DNA of 64,000 nt from NCBI GenBank assembly GCA_942491935.1, contig CALOCZ010000041.1:13797-77796 (forward strand). Direction: 5' to 3'. The position numbers and the translations under genes are program-made. Numbering within the stretch: position 1 is the stretch's first letter; each line of letters starts with the position of its first letter. The notes under the pieces were generated by a model that worked only from the letters and a program-made list of their open reading frames with translations, was not told the origin of the DNA and searched no databases. This document shows, one piece after another, positions 36,069-45,237 of the stretch. The stretch comes from JAGTVG01 sp942491935. Its GTDB lineage: Bacteria > Bacteroidota > Bacteroidia > Cytophagales > Cyclobacteriaceae.

Positions 36069-37578
36069 GTCCTAAAACTACAACGTTGTCAGCTCTGTCC
36101 TTAGCTGGTTCACCAAATCCAAGTGCAGTACCTAGATCAGACTCTTCCACAGCGATCTCAGCTCTCCAGAGCATAACGTGAGCAAGACGGATCTCGCGTG
36201 TATTATTGGCGCTGGCACCCTGTGCCCAACCCGATGCTGTTGAAAGGGATCCTTTCTCAGCTTTGTAATATACTTGCTTAATTGGTGAATAAGGTCCGCC
36301 GTAACCTTGCTTACGAACCCATGGATCACCTGGGTGCAATGCCCAATCCAGGTATGGAATACCCCGTCGGCCAACTGTCCAGTCCAGCCTTGGATCAACA
36401 GATTCAGTGGCAACATTTTTTCCATAAGGGATGAAACCATCATCCACCCATACATCTGTCTCCCAATCCGCTTCAGCGGGAATACCCATATCCCATCGGA
36501 AATCCCGGCTGTTGAAGTCATCCAGGTAAGGAAGACCAGTAGCAGGATCTGTCAGGAATGCATTTACCAGGTTCTGTGATGGCTGGTGGAATCCGCAGCA
36601 TGTTCCAGGACCTGTGGAACCATATGGGAAGTTCAATACGTCCCTGTAGTTACCATTCTCACCATTGGAACCGTCATTTACAGAAGCCTGTATCTCAAGT
36701 ATAGATTCATCATTGTTATTGCCTTCAATGCGATAATTGTCATGATAGTTATCTACCAGTGAGAAAGGTCCGTTATTAATGATGTCGTCCAATAATGTTT
36801 TTGCACCAGCATATCCAGGAGCAGTAGTTGGATCAATACCTGCAGCGGCACGACCATTCCAATGCATGTAAACCTTGGCAAGAAGCGCTTTAGCAGACCA
36901 GCTTGTGAATCGACCAGGTTGTGAATTGCTGGTTGGTAAAGTACCAATTGCAGCCTGCAGGTCTTGTTCAATATTTGGCCAGATATCTACATAATTTCCA
37001 CTTTCATCTACGTTTCCAACTTCAGCAAAAGGCAATCCTTCTGCAGTACCTACGGTTTCATCGACATAAGGTACATTACCAAAAACGATCTTAACTTCGA
37101 AATGGTAATACGCTCTAAGCGCTTTAGCTTCCGCAACAGCCTGATCGTGCTGTGACTGAGACATTGTCCCGGCTTCCAGCGCTTTCGCGGCAATACGGAT
37201 CACGTCATTACATCGGCTGACACCATCATATTCTACGCGCCACTTACTATTAAAATAACCTTCCTGAGGCGTTCCCACATATCGTTCAATGTTGGTTTGA
37301 GGGATCTGGTCCCCTTCATCCGTCCCTTTGTACGCATCGTCAGAAGCAATGCTTCCATATACATACGGAGCGGCATCCCAGGTTGTGATACCATTCACAC
37401 CATCCAATACACTGTAAGCTGCAACCAGCAAGGCATCAACACCGGATGCTGAAGCTAGCTGATCCTCCCCTACTTGTCCTAATGGAGGTTTCTCAAGGAA
37501 ACTGTCCTTACATGAAGTTACTACTCCAAATAACAGTACGAATCCAATATAGAGTATCTTTTTCATTGTATTATTCAT
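36019..37578 (-). CDS. SusD/RagB-like surface glycan-binding lipoprotein, N-terminal portion of a frameshifted gene
   Basis: These 519 residues have a lipobox (VVTSCKDSFLEKPP) and the SusD tetratricopeptide-like core (AEAKALRAYYHFEVKIVFGNVPYVDET, SAKALLAKVYMHW). The last codons (TGRWYRNNCTSLRRL) are out of frame; the neighbouring frame gives RLADGTETTAPACVGYN. Loss of two bases from a CAGAGAC-like dinucleotide repeat near 36068 would explain it. SusD pairs with the SusC receptor to form a lid over the barrel and captures oligosaccharide. It starts 11 bp after susC. Restored length is about 620 residues. Confidence 0.88.
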   Translation of the reverse strand: MNNTMKKILYIGFVLLFGVVTSCKDSFLEKPPLGQVGEDQLASASGVDALLVAAYSVLDGVNGITTWDAAPYVYGSIASDDAYKGTDEGDQIPQTNIERYVGTPQEGYFNSKWRVEYDGVSRCNDVIRIAAKALEAGTMSQSQHDQAVAEAKALRAYYHFEVKIVFGNVPYVDETVGTAEGLPFAEVGNVDESGNYVDIWPNIEQDLQAAIGTLPTSNSQPGRFTSWSAKALLAKVYMHWNGRAAAGIDPTTAPGYAGAKTLLDDIINNGPFSLVDNYHDNYRIEGNNNDESILEIQASVNDGSNGENGNYRDVLNFPYGSTGPGTCCGFHQPSQNLVNAFLTDPATGLPYLDDFNSRDFRWDMGIPAEADWETDVWVDDGFIPYGKNVATESVDPRLDWTVGRRGIPYLDWALHPGDPWVRKQGYGGPYSPIKQVYYKAEKGSLSTASGWAQGASANNTREIRLAHVMLWRAEIAVEESDLGTALGFGEPAKDRADNVVVLGQTGRWYRNNCTSLRRL

Positions 37579-37589
37579 TTTATCGTTAA

Positions 37590-40500
37590 TTAAAATCCAA
37601 AGTTCAGTCCAAAGATAAACTGTCGCGATGTTGGATAAATACCCTGGTCAATACCTAATGAAGCGTTATCTCCAGGTCCGGCAATATTAACTTCCGGATC
37701 CAGTCCTTCATAACTGGTAACAGTAAACAGGTTCACTCCCTGGAAGTAAATCCTCAGTCTGTCGATACCTTTCAAATTCGGGAAAGTATATCCAAACATC
37801 AGGTTCTTCATTCGGAAATAAGAGCCATCCTGCACGAAATATGAATTAGATGCATAACTCAGGTTATCGGATGAACTCAGTACTGGCAATTCTGCATTGT
37901 CACCCAAAGTAGGGGTCCATGATTTTTCGTACATTTTCGTGCTCCTGTTACCCTGGAACTGAACGAAGTCAATCCAACGAGCCACATAGTTGATCAGGTC
38001 GTTACCCTGAACACCCTGGAAGAATAATGTCAGATCAAAATTCTTAAAGGTAAAGGCTGCATTCAAACCATAATAGAAATCCGGATGAGGATTACCAATG
38101 AATGTATCATCTTCATCATTGATCACGCCATCACCATTCTGATCCTTGAACTTAAACCGGCCAACACCTTCGCCATACTGGCTTATGTAGTTGTAATAAC
38201 CCGGATAAATGTCAGAAACATATTCTCCATCTTCGTTATAGTAAGATTCAGAACCATCCGTAAAGCCAATCACTTCTTTACCCCACATGCTCATGTAAGG
38301 CTGGCCTGCAACAGATCTTGTATATCGCTGCTGTCGCAAGTCTGGTCCTAGCAAGGTCGATGATGTATTTTCACTTAATGAAACCACTTCGTTACTGTAT
38401 TGTGAGAAGTTAAATCCAATGGAATATGTAAAGTCTCCACTGGAAGAAGTCCCATTATAAGCGACGTTCAGGTCAATACCTGTGTTCTTCATTTCACCTA
38501 CGTTTTGTGCAGGTGCAGAAGCCTGACCTTGTGTGCCGGGTAATGTCAGGGTAAATAACATGTCTGATGTTAACCTGTTATACCAGTCAAAGTTGACAGT
38601 CAATTTGTTATTGAACATGGTCCAGTCAAAACCGGCATTCCATGTAGTCGTGGTTTCCCACTGACCGAATGGGTTTCCGAATCGCCCTGTATCAAATCCG
38701 GCAATAGTCGCAGTATTTGATCCCGCAATGTCATAAGAGGATTCCCATGGATGTGTACGGTATGTGGAGTACTGGTTATCCGAATTAATATTCTGGTTGC
38801 CCATCTGTCCCCAACCGACACGTAATTTCAAATCGTCTGTCCAGCTGATACCGCTCATGAAAGATTCGCTTGATATTCTCCAACCTATAGAGGCGGCTGG
38901 GAATGTTGCAAATCGATTCTCAGAACCGAATCGTGAAGAACCGTCACGGCGGATTGTAAAGTCAACCAGATATTTGTCGTTAAACGAATAGTTCACCTTT
39001 GCAAATAATGAGAACATGGACCATCCAGAACCGCTTCCAGTGTTTTGTTGAGCAGCTTCCCCTGCATTCAGGTACCTGTAACTCAAATCATCCACAAAGA
39101 AATTGGATCTTGAACCGAACAATTGACGATATGTATTTTCAATGGCTTCAGTACCCGCCAGCACATTCAATCTGTGCTTGTCAGACCAGGTATGATTATA
39201 AACCAAGGTGTTATACCATGTCCAGTTCAATACATAGTTCATATTAACGCCCAAAGTATTAGATGCTCTTGGTTCTGCATCTTCCGGATTCAGGAAGGTA
39301 TAAGCTGACTGGTACCAGTTGGTATAGTCAATACCTAATTGAGTTCTGAAAGTCAGATCCTTGAAAAAATCAGCTTCGATGAAAGCATTACCAAATACCC
39401 TCCAGTTTTCGCTAACATTATCCTTGGCACGCTCTAATTGAGAATATGGACTGGAGGCGTTACCTGTATTAGTACCTTTCGTACCTGCATGGTTCCCACC
39501 AATGTCAAAAACAGGAACAATAGGTTGCATACGATATGCATTGGAGACAGGGTTACCTTCCGCGTTGTTGTCGAAGTTTACACCTTTAGTATAAGAAACC
39601 TCCAGGTTTTCACCAACACGGAACCAATCTTTAGGAGCAAATTCCGTATTACCCCGGATAGAGAATCTTTTGAAATTGGTAAATGAGACAATCCCTTCCT
39701 GGTCGAAATAACCTAAACCAAAGAAATAGCGTCCTTTGTCCGTTCCACCGGATGCACCCAGGTTATATTCCTGGATAGGAGCTGTACCATAAATTTCATC
39801 GTACCAATCGGTACCTTCCTTGTTTGCCCGTGCTATCAGGTTATTCGGGAAACTATAGGTGGATTCATCCACTTCACCTTCAAAAGCTCCGTCCGGATAC
39901 ACATAATCCGGGATGAAGTTAGAAGCCGTTGGATCAGGTCCATACTGTGCGTTATAACCATCCCAGTCAAAACCTGAGATATCCCCGCCATTTGCATTGG
40001 CATAATCGTTCAGGTCCTGCTGATACATCAACTCACCCAGTTTCTGGGTATTGAGAAGATCCAGGCTGTTGGCCGCTTTCTGCCAGCCATATTTGGCATC
40101 GAAAGTAAATTTAGGAGCCCCTGCCTTACCTTTCTTAGTTGTAATGATGACCACACCATTACCAGCACGCGCACCGTAAATTGAAGCTGAGGATGCATCT
40201 TTCAGCACCTGCATACTTTCAATATTGGCTGGGTTAATTCTATTAAGGGCATACACATCGTCGGTTGGAACACCGTCAATAACGTATAATGGCTCGTTAC
40301 TGTTCACTGTACCAAAACCCCTGATCCGGATCATTGTTTGTCCACCCGGCTGGTTGTCCTGACCGACAAATACGCCGGCAGCCCTACCCTGTAGTCGCTC
40401 TCCAAAGTTAGCGGCTGGGATCTCATTCAATAAATCAGAATCAATTGAGGCCACCGAACCGGTGATATCCCTCCTTGTTTGGGCCGTATAACCCGTCACC

Positions 40501-40838
40501 ACAACCTCTTGCAAGGCTGTCACATCTGCTTCCAAAACCACATCAATAACAGATTGACTACCAATTGTTATTGATTGGGTCACATAACCCACAGATGAAA
40601 ATATCAGAACATTGTCTGGACCAGAAACCGTGAGCTTATATGCTCCATCAAGGTCAGATATCGTACCTACGGTAGTACCTTGAATGAAGATATTAACCCC
40701 TGGTAGTGATCCGGTGCCGTCATCTGCGGTCACCGTACCAGACACTGTCTTCTCCTGTGCAAACATTACACCAGCAGAAAACATCATCGTTAGAATAAAC
40801 AGCGTAAAACGCTGTAGCACATTTGTAGAATTTTGCAT
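37590..40838 (-). CDS. SusC/RagA-family TonB-dependent receptor
   Basis: The 1082-residue protein has a signal peptide (ending VMFAQEK), a carboxypeptidase-regulatory-like domain (about 30-115, VSGTVTADDGTGSLPGVN), a TonB box-like stretch before the plug (LQEVVVTGYTAQ), the plug with GVFVGQDNQPGGQTMIRIRG and the SusC signature SMQVLKDASSASIYGARAGNG, then a 22-strand barrel ending FIFGLNFGF. It imports oligosaccharides across the outer membrane with TonB energy. SusD follows at 11 bp spacing. No STN domain is visible, so signalling through an anti-sigma factor is unlikely. Confidence 0.96.
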   Translation of the reverse strand: MQNSTNVLQRFTLFILTMMFSAGVMFAQEKTVSGTVTADDGTGSLPGVNIFIQGTTVGTISDLDGAYKLTVSGPDNVLIFSSVGYVTQSITIGSQSVIDVVLEADVTALQEVVVTGYTAQTRRDITGSVASIDSDLLNEIPAANFGERLQGRAAGVFVGQDNQPGGQTMIRIRGFGTVNSNEPLYVIDGVPTDDVYALNRINPANIESMQVLKDASSASIYGARAGNGVVIITTKKGKAGAPKFTFDAKYGWQKAANSLDLLNTQKLGELMYQQDLNDYANANGGDISGFDWDGYNAQYGPDPTASNFIPDYVYPDGAFEGEVDESTYSFPNNLIARANKEGTDWYDEIYGTAPIQEYNLGASGGTDKGRYFFGLGYFDQEGIVSFTNFKRFSIRGNTEFAPKDWFRVGENLEVSYTKGVNFDNNAEGNPVSNAYRMQPIVPVFDIGGNHAGTKGTNTGNASSPYSQLERAKDNVSENWRVFGNAFIEADFFKDLTFRTQLGIDYTNWYQSAYTFLNPEDAEPRASNTLGVNMNYVLNWTWYNTLVYNHTWSDKHRLNVLAGTEAIENTYRQLFGSRSNFFVDDLSYRYLNAGEAAQQNTGSGSGWSMFSLFAKVNYSFNDKYLVDFTIRRDGSSRFGSENRFATFPAASIGWRISSESFMSGISWTDDLKLRVGWGQMGNQNINSDNQYSTYRTHPWESSYDIAGSNTATIAGFDTGRFGNPFGQWETTTTWNAGFDWTMFNNKLTVNFDWYNRLTSDMLFTLTLPGTQGQASAPAQNVGEMKNTGIDLNVAYNGTSSSGDFTYSIGFNFSQYSNEVVSLSENTSSTLLGPDLRQQRYTRSVAGQPYMSMWGKEVIGFTDGSESYYNEDGEYVSDIYPGYYNYISQYGEGVGRFKFKDQNGDGVINDEDDTFIGNPHPDFYYGLNAAFTFKNFDLTLFFQGVQGNDLINYVARWIDFVQFQGNRSTKMYEKSWTPTLGDNAELPVLSSSDNLSYASNSYFVQDGSYFRMKNLMFGYTFPNLKGIDRLRIYFQGVNLFTVTSYEGLDPEVNIAGPGDNASLGIDQGIYPTSRQFIFGLNFGF

Positions 40839-40894
40839 GGCTTAAAAAATTAAGTTAAAACTAATTTTTGCTACAAATTAATTAGACATATATA

Positions 40895-40925
40895 CAAAAA
40901 ACCCGTGATGAAGATCTTCTTCATC
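40895..40925 (-). promoter_or_regulatory. Terminator-like hairpin in the susC leader
   Basis: GATGAAG (40907-40913) and CTTCATC (40919-40925) form a 7-bp stem with a 5-nt loop. On the minus strand it is followed by ACGGG and six T residues, about 57 nt before the susC start. It resembles a weak intrinsic terminator and could attenuate susC. Regulation is inferred. Confidence 0.45.
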
Positions 40926-41140
40926 CGAGACAATTTCCAAATTAATTAAATTTAGTTTTTGCTTTATAATTGAACTTTTAAAAATAAAAAATATATTAAA
41001 GTTAAATTCCGTTTTGCAATTTCATAAAAACCATTGACAATATCAATTCTTTTTACGAAAACTGCTCACTAATGTAATCTCTAATGCAAATCAGGCAATT
41101 ATCCCAAAAAACCAGTGTGGGAATAGCTCAATTCCGGGGG

Positions 41141-41148
41141 CAAATATA
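41141..41148 (-). promoter_or_regulatory. Possible -7 promoter element of susC
   Basis: On the minus strand this reads TATATTTG, an exact match to the Bacteroidota -7 consensus TAnnTTTG. I found no TTTG at the usual spacing upstream, so the promoter is uncertain. Use of it would give a leader of roughly 300 nt. Confidence 0.3.
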
Positions 41149-41306
41149 TAGTTATATTTAATTTATCCCAGCGTTAAGGCAATATTTTCTAATTATTTCT
41201 TGCTGAAGAACTGATGTCCCCTAATATATTTAGCTTTAAGTTTTTGATAATCAGAATGATATAAAAATATAATAATTTATATATTATTTTGTGTTTTTTC
41301 AACTAG

Positions 41307-41924
41307 TTAATATCGGATTTTTTTCTTTTTCCCGTTTTTATTAAGGCGGTACCAATCTCCCGTTTTTTCACCGGATTCATACCGCCCGGTATATTCTAGA
41401 TTACCAGCATCGTTATAAAACAACCATTCCCCGTTTTCAGCACCATCTTTAAATTCACCTTCCTGTATTTTTATCCCCTGCTCGTTATAAAATTTCCATG
41501 GGCCTTCCGGTAGACCGGCTTTATAATTCCCTTCACGCTTTAACTTACCATTATCATAATAGAATACCCATTCCCCATCATACATGCCTTCTTTATATAT
41601 GCCCATCTTCTCGATATTCCCATTAGAATAAAAGTATTTTGCAGAATCGGTCAACAATCCTTCACTCCAATATTCTTCTCCTATTACATTTTCCAGGGTA
41701 TCATAATATACAACTTTGCCATCCAGCAAATCATTTTTATAATGCTCTATCGCACTCATCTTTCCTGTTGGATAATAATGTATCCATTCCCCCTGCTTCA
41801 GGTCTTTTTTAATCTCACCCTCCGATTTTAGCCCGCCACCTTCATAATACAGTTTTAAAGATTGTGCCTTTAATGGAGATATAAGCATTATACAATATAT
41901 ATATAGAAGCAGATGAACGTTCAT
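41307..41924 (-). CDS. YwqK-family/MORN-like repeat protein
   Basis: The 205-residue secreted protein has a signal peptide (ending LISPLKAQ) and about seven repeats of the form GxWxxYxxxGxLxxxGxYxxG (EGEIKKDLKQGEWIHYYPTG, EGNYKAGLPEGPWKFY). These are MORN-like repeats of the family annotated as YwqK antitoxin in Bacillus, but in Bacteroidota such proteins are widespread and mostly unlinked to a toxin. No toxin gene is adjacent. It probably folds into a beta-sheet meander in the periplasm. The function is unknown. Confidence 0.85.
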   Translation of the reverse strand: MNVHLLLYIYCIMLISPLKAQSLKLYYEGGGLKSEGEIKKDLKQGEWIHYYPTGKMSAIEHYKNDLLDGKVVYYDTLENVIGEEYWSEGLLTDSAKYFYSNGNIEKMGIYKEGMYDGEWVFYYDNGKLKREGNYKAGLPEGPWKFYNEQGIKIQEGEFKDGAENGEWLFYNDAGNLEYTGRYESGEKTGDWYRLNKNGKKKKIRY

Positions 41925-42030
41925 TTTTCAGCTAAACCTAAATTTTTTTTAATATTATTATGAAAATTGATTTAAAACCACTTATTTACCGTATAACTTT
42001 TTCCTTAATTAATATAATTATTTAAATAAT

Positions 42031-42225
42031 TTGGAAATCAACAAGTTACATAGCTTTCTTTTATCTTTCAAATTAAGTGGAAAGGCGCAAGTGCATACTA
42101 TTGAGGCGATTAACTTAAGACACGCCAAAGAAAAGATTCTTTTCAGCTATGATGAGGCAACGGATATACGTGACTGGACACATGAAAAAAAGAAAGATCT
42201 GCAGAAATATATTCTCAAAGAATAA
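42031..42225 (+). CDS. Small hypothetical protein, 64 residues
   Basis: The ORF starts at TTG and encodes a basic, soluble peptide (VHTIEAINLRHAKEKILF then TDIRDWTHEKKKDL). I recognise no family. Its composition is protein-like and it does not overlap another gene, but the weak start and lack of an obvious promoter leave it uncertain. Confidence 0.45.
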   Translation: MEINKLHSFLLSFKLSGKAQVHTIEAINLRHAKEKILFSYDEATDIRDWTHEKKKDLQKYILKE

Positions 42226-42374
42226 TGTAGTGGTAAACACTGAAGAATAGTATATTTTACCAATAATTGAGTTTAGTTTTTGAAGAAGCCAGGCTATTAG
42301 ATTCATATTAATGCGCATTGTCTTACATAGCATTGCCTTTAAGGCTACTTTATTTCCGGAATATCTAATCTTTT

Positions 42375-43034
42375 TCAACAAATCCAGGTTTTCATTTCTT
42401 CCACACTACAATATTTCCGATACATATTTTCAGCATCATTCATGGCATTTTCAAGATTATCTGAGCCTGAAAAATCAAAAAACACCATTAGAAAATCCAT
42501 AGTATGATCCCTTACCATGGTACGTAACGAATCGCTGGTGGGAGATCCAAATGCCCCTTTCTGATCCCTTAAAACCGGAAGGTTTTCAATATTAAGCAAT
42601 CCGCGCCCAATGGCTTCATATGGCTCATCCGGTTTACCAATGCCCAATTCAATCTGTGCGTTTATCGTATCCAGGTCATATCCACCAATGGAATAGCCGT
42701 GTTTTATTGAAATCAAATTCAAAGCATCAACGATATTATTTACACGATATAGTCCTTTTCCCTGCACCACCCTTCGCGTAAGGGCTTCAGCTGACGGCCG
42801 GTATCGGGAAGGATCTTTCCCCAGCTTTCTGTAGGCATTTTTAGTATCTGCAATAATATCAGTCTTACTTACCTCCTCAATCGAATGCAGACTTTTCAGA
42901 TGATCACAGGTTTTATCAATTTGCATTAACAAGCCCGAATCAGAGGGTTCAACCCTGATTACTGCATTCACGCATCCCAAACGAACTTCAGGAAGCGCTT
43001 TTTTGATCTCTCCGGAAATTAATATTTCAAACAC
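42375..43034 (-). CDS. Stand-alone B3/B4 tRNA-binding domain protein
   Basis: The 219-residue protein resembles the B3/B4 editing region of phenylalanyl-tRNA synthetase beta subunits, with KNAYRKLGKDPSRYRPSAEAL and RRVVQGKGLYRVNNIVDALN as conserved segments. Free-standing B3/B4 proteins are common in bacteria and are suspected to edit or bind mischarged tRNA or free amino acids. It has no signal peptide. Neighbours are small unknowns on the opposite strand. The function in this organism is unproven. Confidence 0.82.
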   Translation of the reverse strand: MFEILISGEIKKALPEVRLGCVNAVIRVEPSDSGLLMQIDKTCDHLKSLHSIEEVSKTDIIADTKNAYRKLGKDPSRYRPSAEALTRRVVQGKGLYRVNNIVDALNLISIKHGYSIGGYDLDTINAQIELGIGKPDEPYEAIGRGLLNIENLPVLRDQKGAFGSPTSDSLRTMVRDHTMDFLMVFFDFSGSDNLENAMNDAENMYRKYCSVEEMKTWIC

Positions 43035-43165
43035 TTTCGCTTAAATTGTTATATCCAGATTCGAAGATACATATTATGATAATTTATAGTAAAAAAGCAT
43101 TTGCCAATATTTTTATTAATGTCAATTTTTTTAGTATATTTACTAACTTTATTGGTATTTAAATT

Positions 43166-43507
43166 ATGATGAAAACCTCGACACGAATTGGAGATATCCG
43201 CCTGGTAGATAAAATGTCAAAAGAACAAGTCCAGGACTATTGGCTGGAATTAAAAGAATCCAGGTATGAAAGTTATTTCTTTAGGGAAATGTATGAACGT
43301 ATTATTAAAATGAATCCCAACCTGGTACTTCCCACGGAAGAAGAAATTACTAATATCGAATCGGATGCCCTGAATGTGTCTTTGTGGGAAGAAAACTGGG
43401 ACAAACTAAATAAAGAAAGGATTCTCAGGGGCGGTGTTGATTATACTATATTCAGGGAAAAGCCAATGTGGATAGATACGGAATATCAGATCTCAAGAAA
43501 TACATAG
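43166..43507 (+). CDS. Hypothetical protein, 113 residues
   Basis: The product is soluble and acidic, with a helical first half (SKEQVQDYWLELKESRYESY) and a Trp-rich middle (LWEENWDKLNKERI). No known domain is evident. It is divergent from the B3/B4 gene with a 131-bp AT-rich space between them, which may hold both promoters. The clear ATG and protein-like composition support a real gene. Confidence 0.6.
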   Translation: MMKTSTRIGDIRLVDKMSKEQVQDYWLELKESRYESYFFREMYERIIKMNPNLVLPTEEEITNIESDALNVSLWEENWDKLNKERILRGGVDYTIFREKPMWIDTEYQISRNT

Positions 43508-43773
43508 ATTTTCGAGGTACGACATGAGTGGTTTTATAATTTTTTTCCCGGATTTTACAAAAATGACAAACTGTAATTCAGGTTTTAGAAGAATTGTCTT
43601 TGATTTACATCTGTTAAGAATTATGATTCAGGGAGATCAAATATGGATTTTGTTTGAATGAAATCTAAAGAGGGCAACGATCAATCAAAATTCAAGTCAG
43701 ATTGCACTAGAATCGATCAAAGCTGAAACAATAGTAAATAAATCTAAAAAGGCCGTACTCCAAGAGGACCGGT

Positions 43774-45024
43774 TTACGCTTTCTGGAGTTCAATAACTGT
43801 GATTTCCGGTAAAATGCCAATCCTGCCTGGATATCCGATGTATCCATACCCTCTGTTAACATATAGGTATTGGTTGTCCTCCTGATAAAGATCAGCCCAT
43901 TGCTTATACATCCATTGTGAAGGGCTCCATTTAAAATCACCGATTTCTATACCGAATTGGAATCCATGGGTATGACCAGCCAGCATCAAATCGATATCAG
44001 GATATTCCCTGCGTACCTGAGCATCCCAATGGCTTGGATCATGAGATAATAGGATCTTAAAAGGGGTATCCTCAGTTCCTGGATAAGCCAGTTCCATCTT
44101 TCCATATTTTGGGAATCTGCCTGTACCCCAATTCTCAATACCAATAATAGCGATCCGTTCTCCATTAACTTCAAGGAACCGGTGCTCGTTCATCAAAAGA
44201 TCCCAACCGAGTAATTTGTGTGCCTCTATAAGGTCTTTAAAATTCTGATCTTTCGCCTTCGCAGAAGGCCATATCCGATAATTCCCATAATCGTGATTCC
44301 CGGTCGTCGAATATACTCCCAAAGGTGCTTTGACCTTATCAAATACATCAATATAATCCTTCACCTCTCTGGTTTCATCATTCACCAGGTCACCGGTAAA
44401 GAATATGGCATCGGGCTTTTCCCGAAGGAGCATATCTACACCGCCTTTTACTGCTGTTTTATTATAAAAGCTCCCTGAGTGTATATCTGAGATCTGAATG
44501 ATCTTTAATCCGTCAAATGAAGAAGGAAGATCAGGGAACTTGAGTTTTTGTCTGCGGATCCTGTAATCATGGGCCCCGGAGACGATTCCAAAAGTCATCG
44601 CTACCATAGGAATGGCGCCAGCTACGGCTGCGGTTTTTGCTAAAAACTGCGACCGTGTTATCTTAGATGATTCAGAATCATCAATAACTTCCTTCTTTAT
44701 GAAGAAACCAATAAATTTTTTCCCAAGACGTAGCAGATCATCCATAAAAAGGAAAACCACAGAAAACAATTTGGCAAAATAAATAATTGTCACGCTAACG
44801 ATCATAAAATACCTGAATTGCCGAGGGAAGGTATCTGGTGGGAGAAGATTATAAGATAAGAAGGATAGAAATGTAATCAAAGTCAATCCCCAATAGCCCA
44901 GGTATATCGTTCTCTTCCATGTTGCGCTCTTATCTTTAGCAATTACCCTGAAGGCCTGAAAGACATAGAGGTCGATCACAAGAAGAATCAAACCTAATAT
45001 TGGTATTACCAACAATTTATTCAT
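43774..45024 (-). CDS. Membrane-anchored metallophosphoesterase (YkuE-like)
   Basis: The 416-residue protein has about four N-terminal membrane helices (residues 5-110) followed by a calcineurin-like domain. Metal-binding motifs are QISDIHSG (DxH), FFTGDLVND (GDxx), TTGNHDYG (GNHD), LLSHDP and AGHTHGFQFG (GHTHGxQ). A Tat-like RSQFLAKTAAVAGAIPM segment precedes the catalytic domain, so the catalytic part may face the periplasm. Substrates are not clear; some relatives cleave UDP-sugar lipids or phosphodiesters. It is not in an obvious operon. Confidence 0.9.
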   Translation of the reverse strand: MNKLLVIPILGLILLVIDLYVFQAFRVIAKDKSATWKRTIYLGYWGLTLITFLSFLSYNLLPPDTFPRQFRYFMIVSVTIIYFAKLFSVVFLFMDDLLRLGKKFIGFFIKKEVIDDSESSKITRSQFLAKTAAVAGAIPMVAMTFGIVSGAHDYRIRRQKLKFPDLPSSFDGLKIIQISDIHSGSFYNKTAVKGGVDMLLREKPDAIFFTGDLVNDETREVKDYIDVFDKVKAPLGVYSTTGNHDYGNYRIWPSAKAKDQNFKDLIEAHKLLGWDLLMNEHRFLEVNGERIAIIGIENWGTGRFPKYGKMELAYPGTEDTPFKILLSHDPSHWDAQVRREYPDIDLMLAGHTHGFQFGIEIGDFKWSPSQWMYKQWADLYQEDNQYLYVNRGYGYIGYPGRIGILPEITVIELQKA

Positions 45025-45237
45025 TTCAATAAGAATTATACATTTCCAAAATCATTTTCTTTAATGTTGTCAGAGAATCCAATAAGGAATTCTTCCATGT
45101 TCTTTTAATTAATTTCTTGATCTTGCGTGTAAAGGCACCTGTATCGTATCTCTCAAAACCACAAACTTTCCATATGGCCGCAGTTCTTTAAGCGTATTAT
45201 CATAAACCTGATTTTTCTGAATATGTTTCCAGTATAA

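Larger units (their letters stand above)
40839..41306. other. Long leader/promoter region upstream of susC
   Basis: No gene lies here. The DNA is AT-rich and holds a hairpin with a T run close to the susC start (40895-40925) and a TATATTTG promoter-like element further up (41141-41148). Its length suggests a long 5' leader for susC. Confidence 0.55.

Noticed and set aside
41307..41924. Toxin-antitoxin locus suggested by the YwqK-like name
   Set aside because: No toxin gene is adjacent and the protein is secreted, which does not suit an antitoxin.
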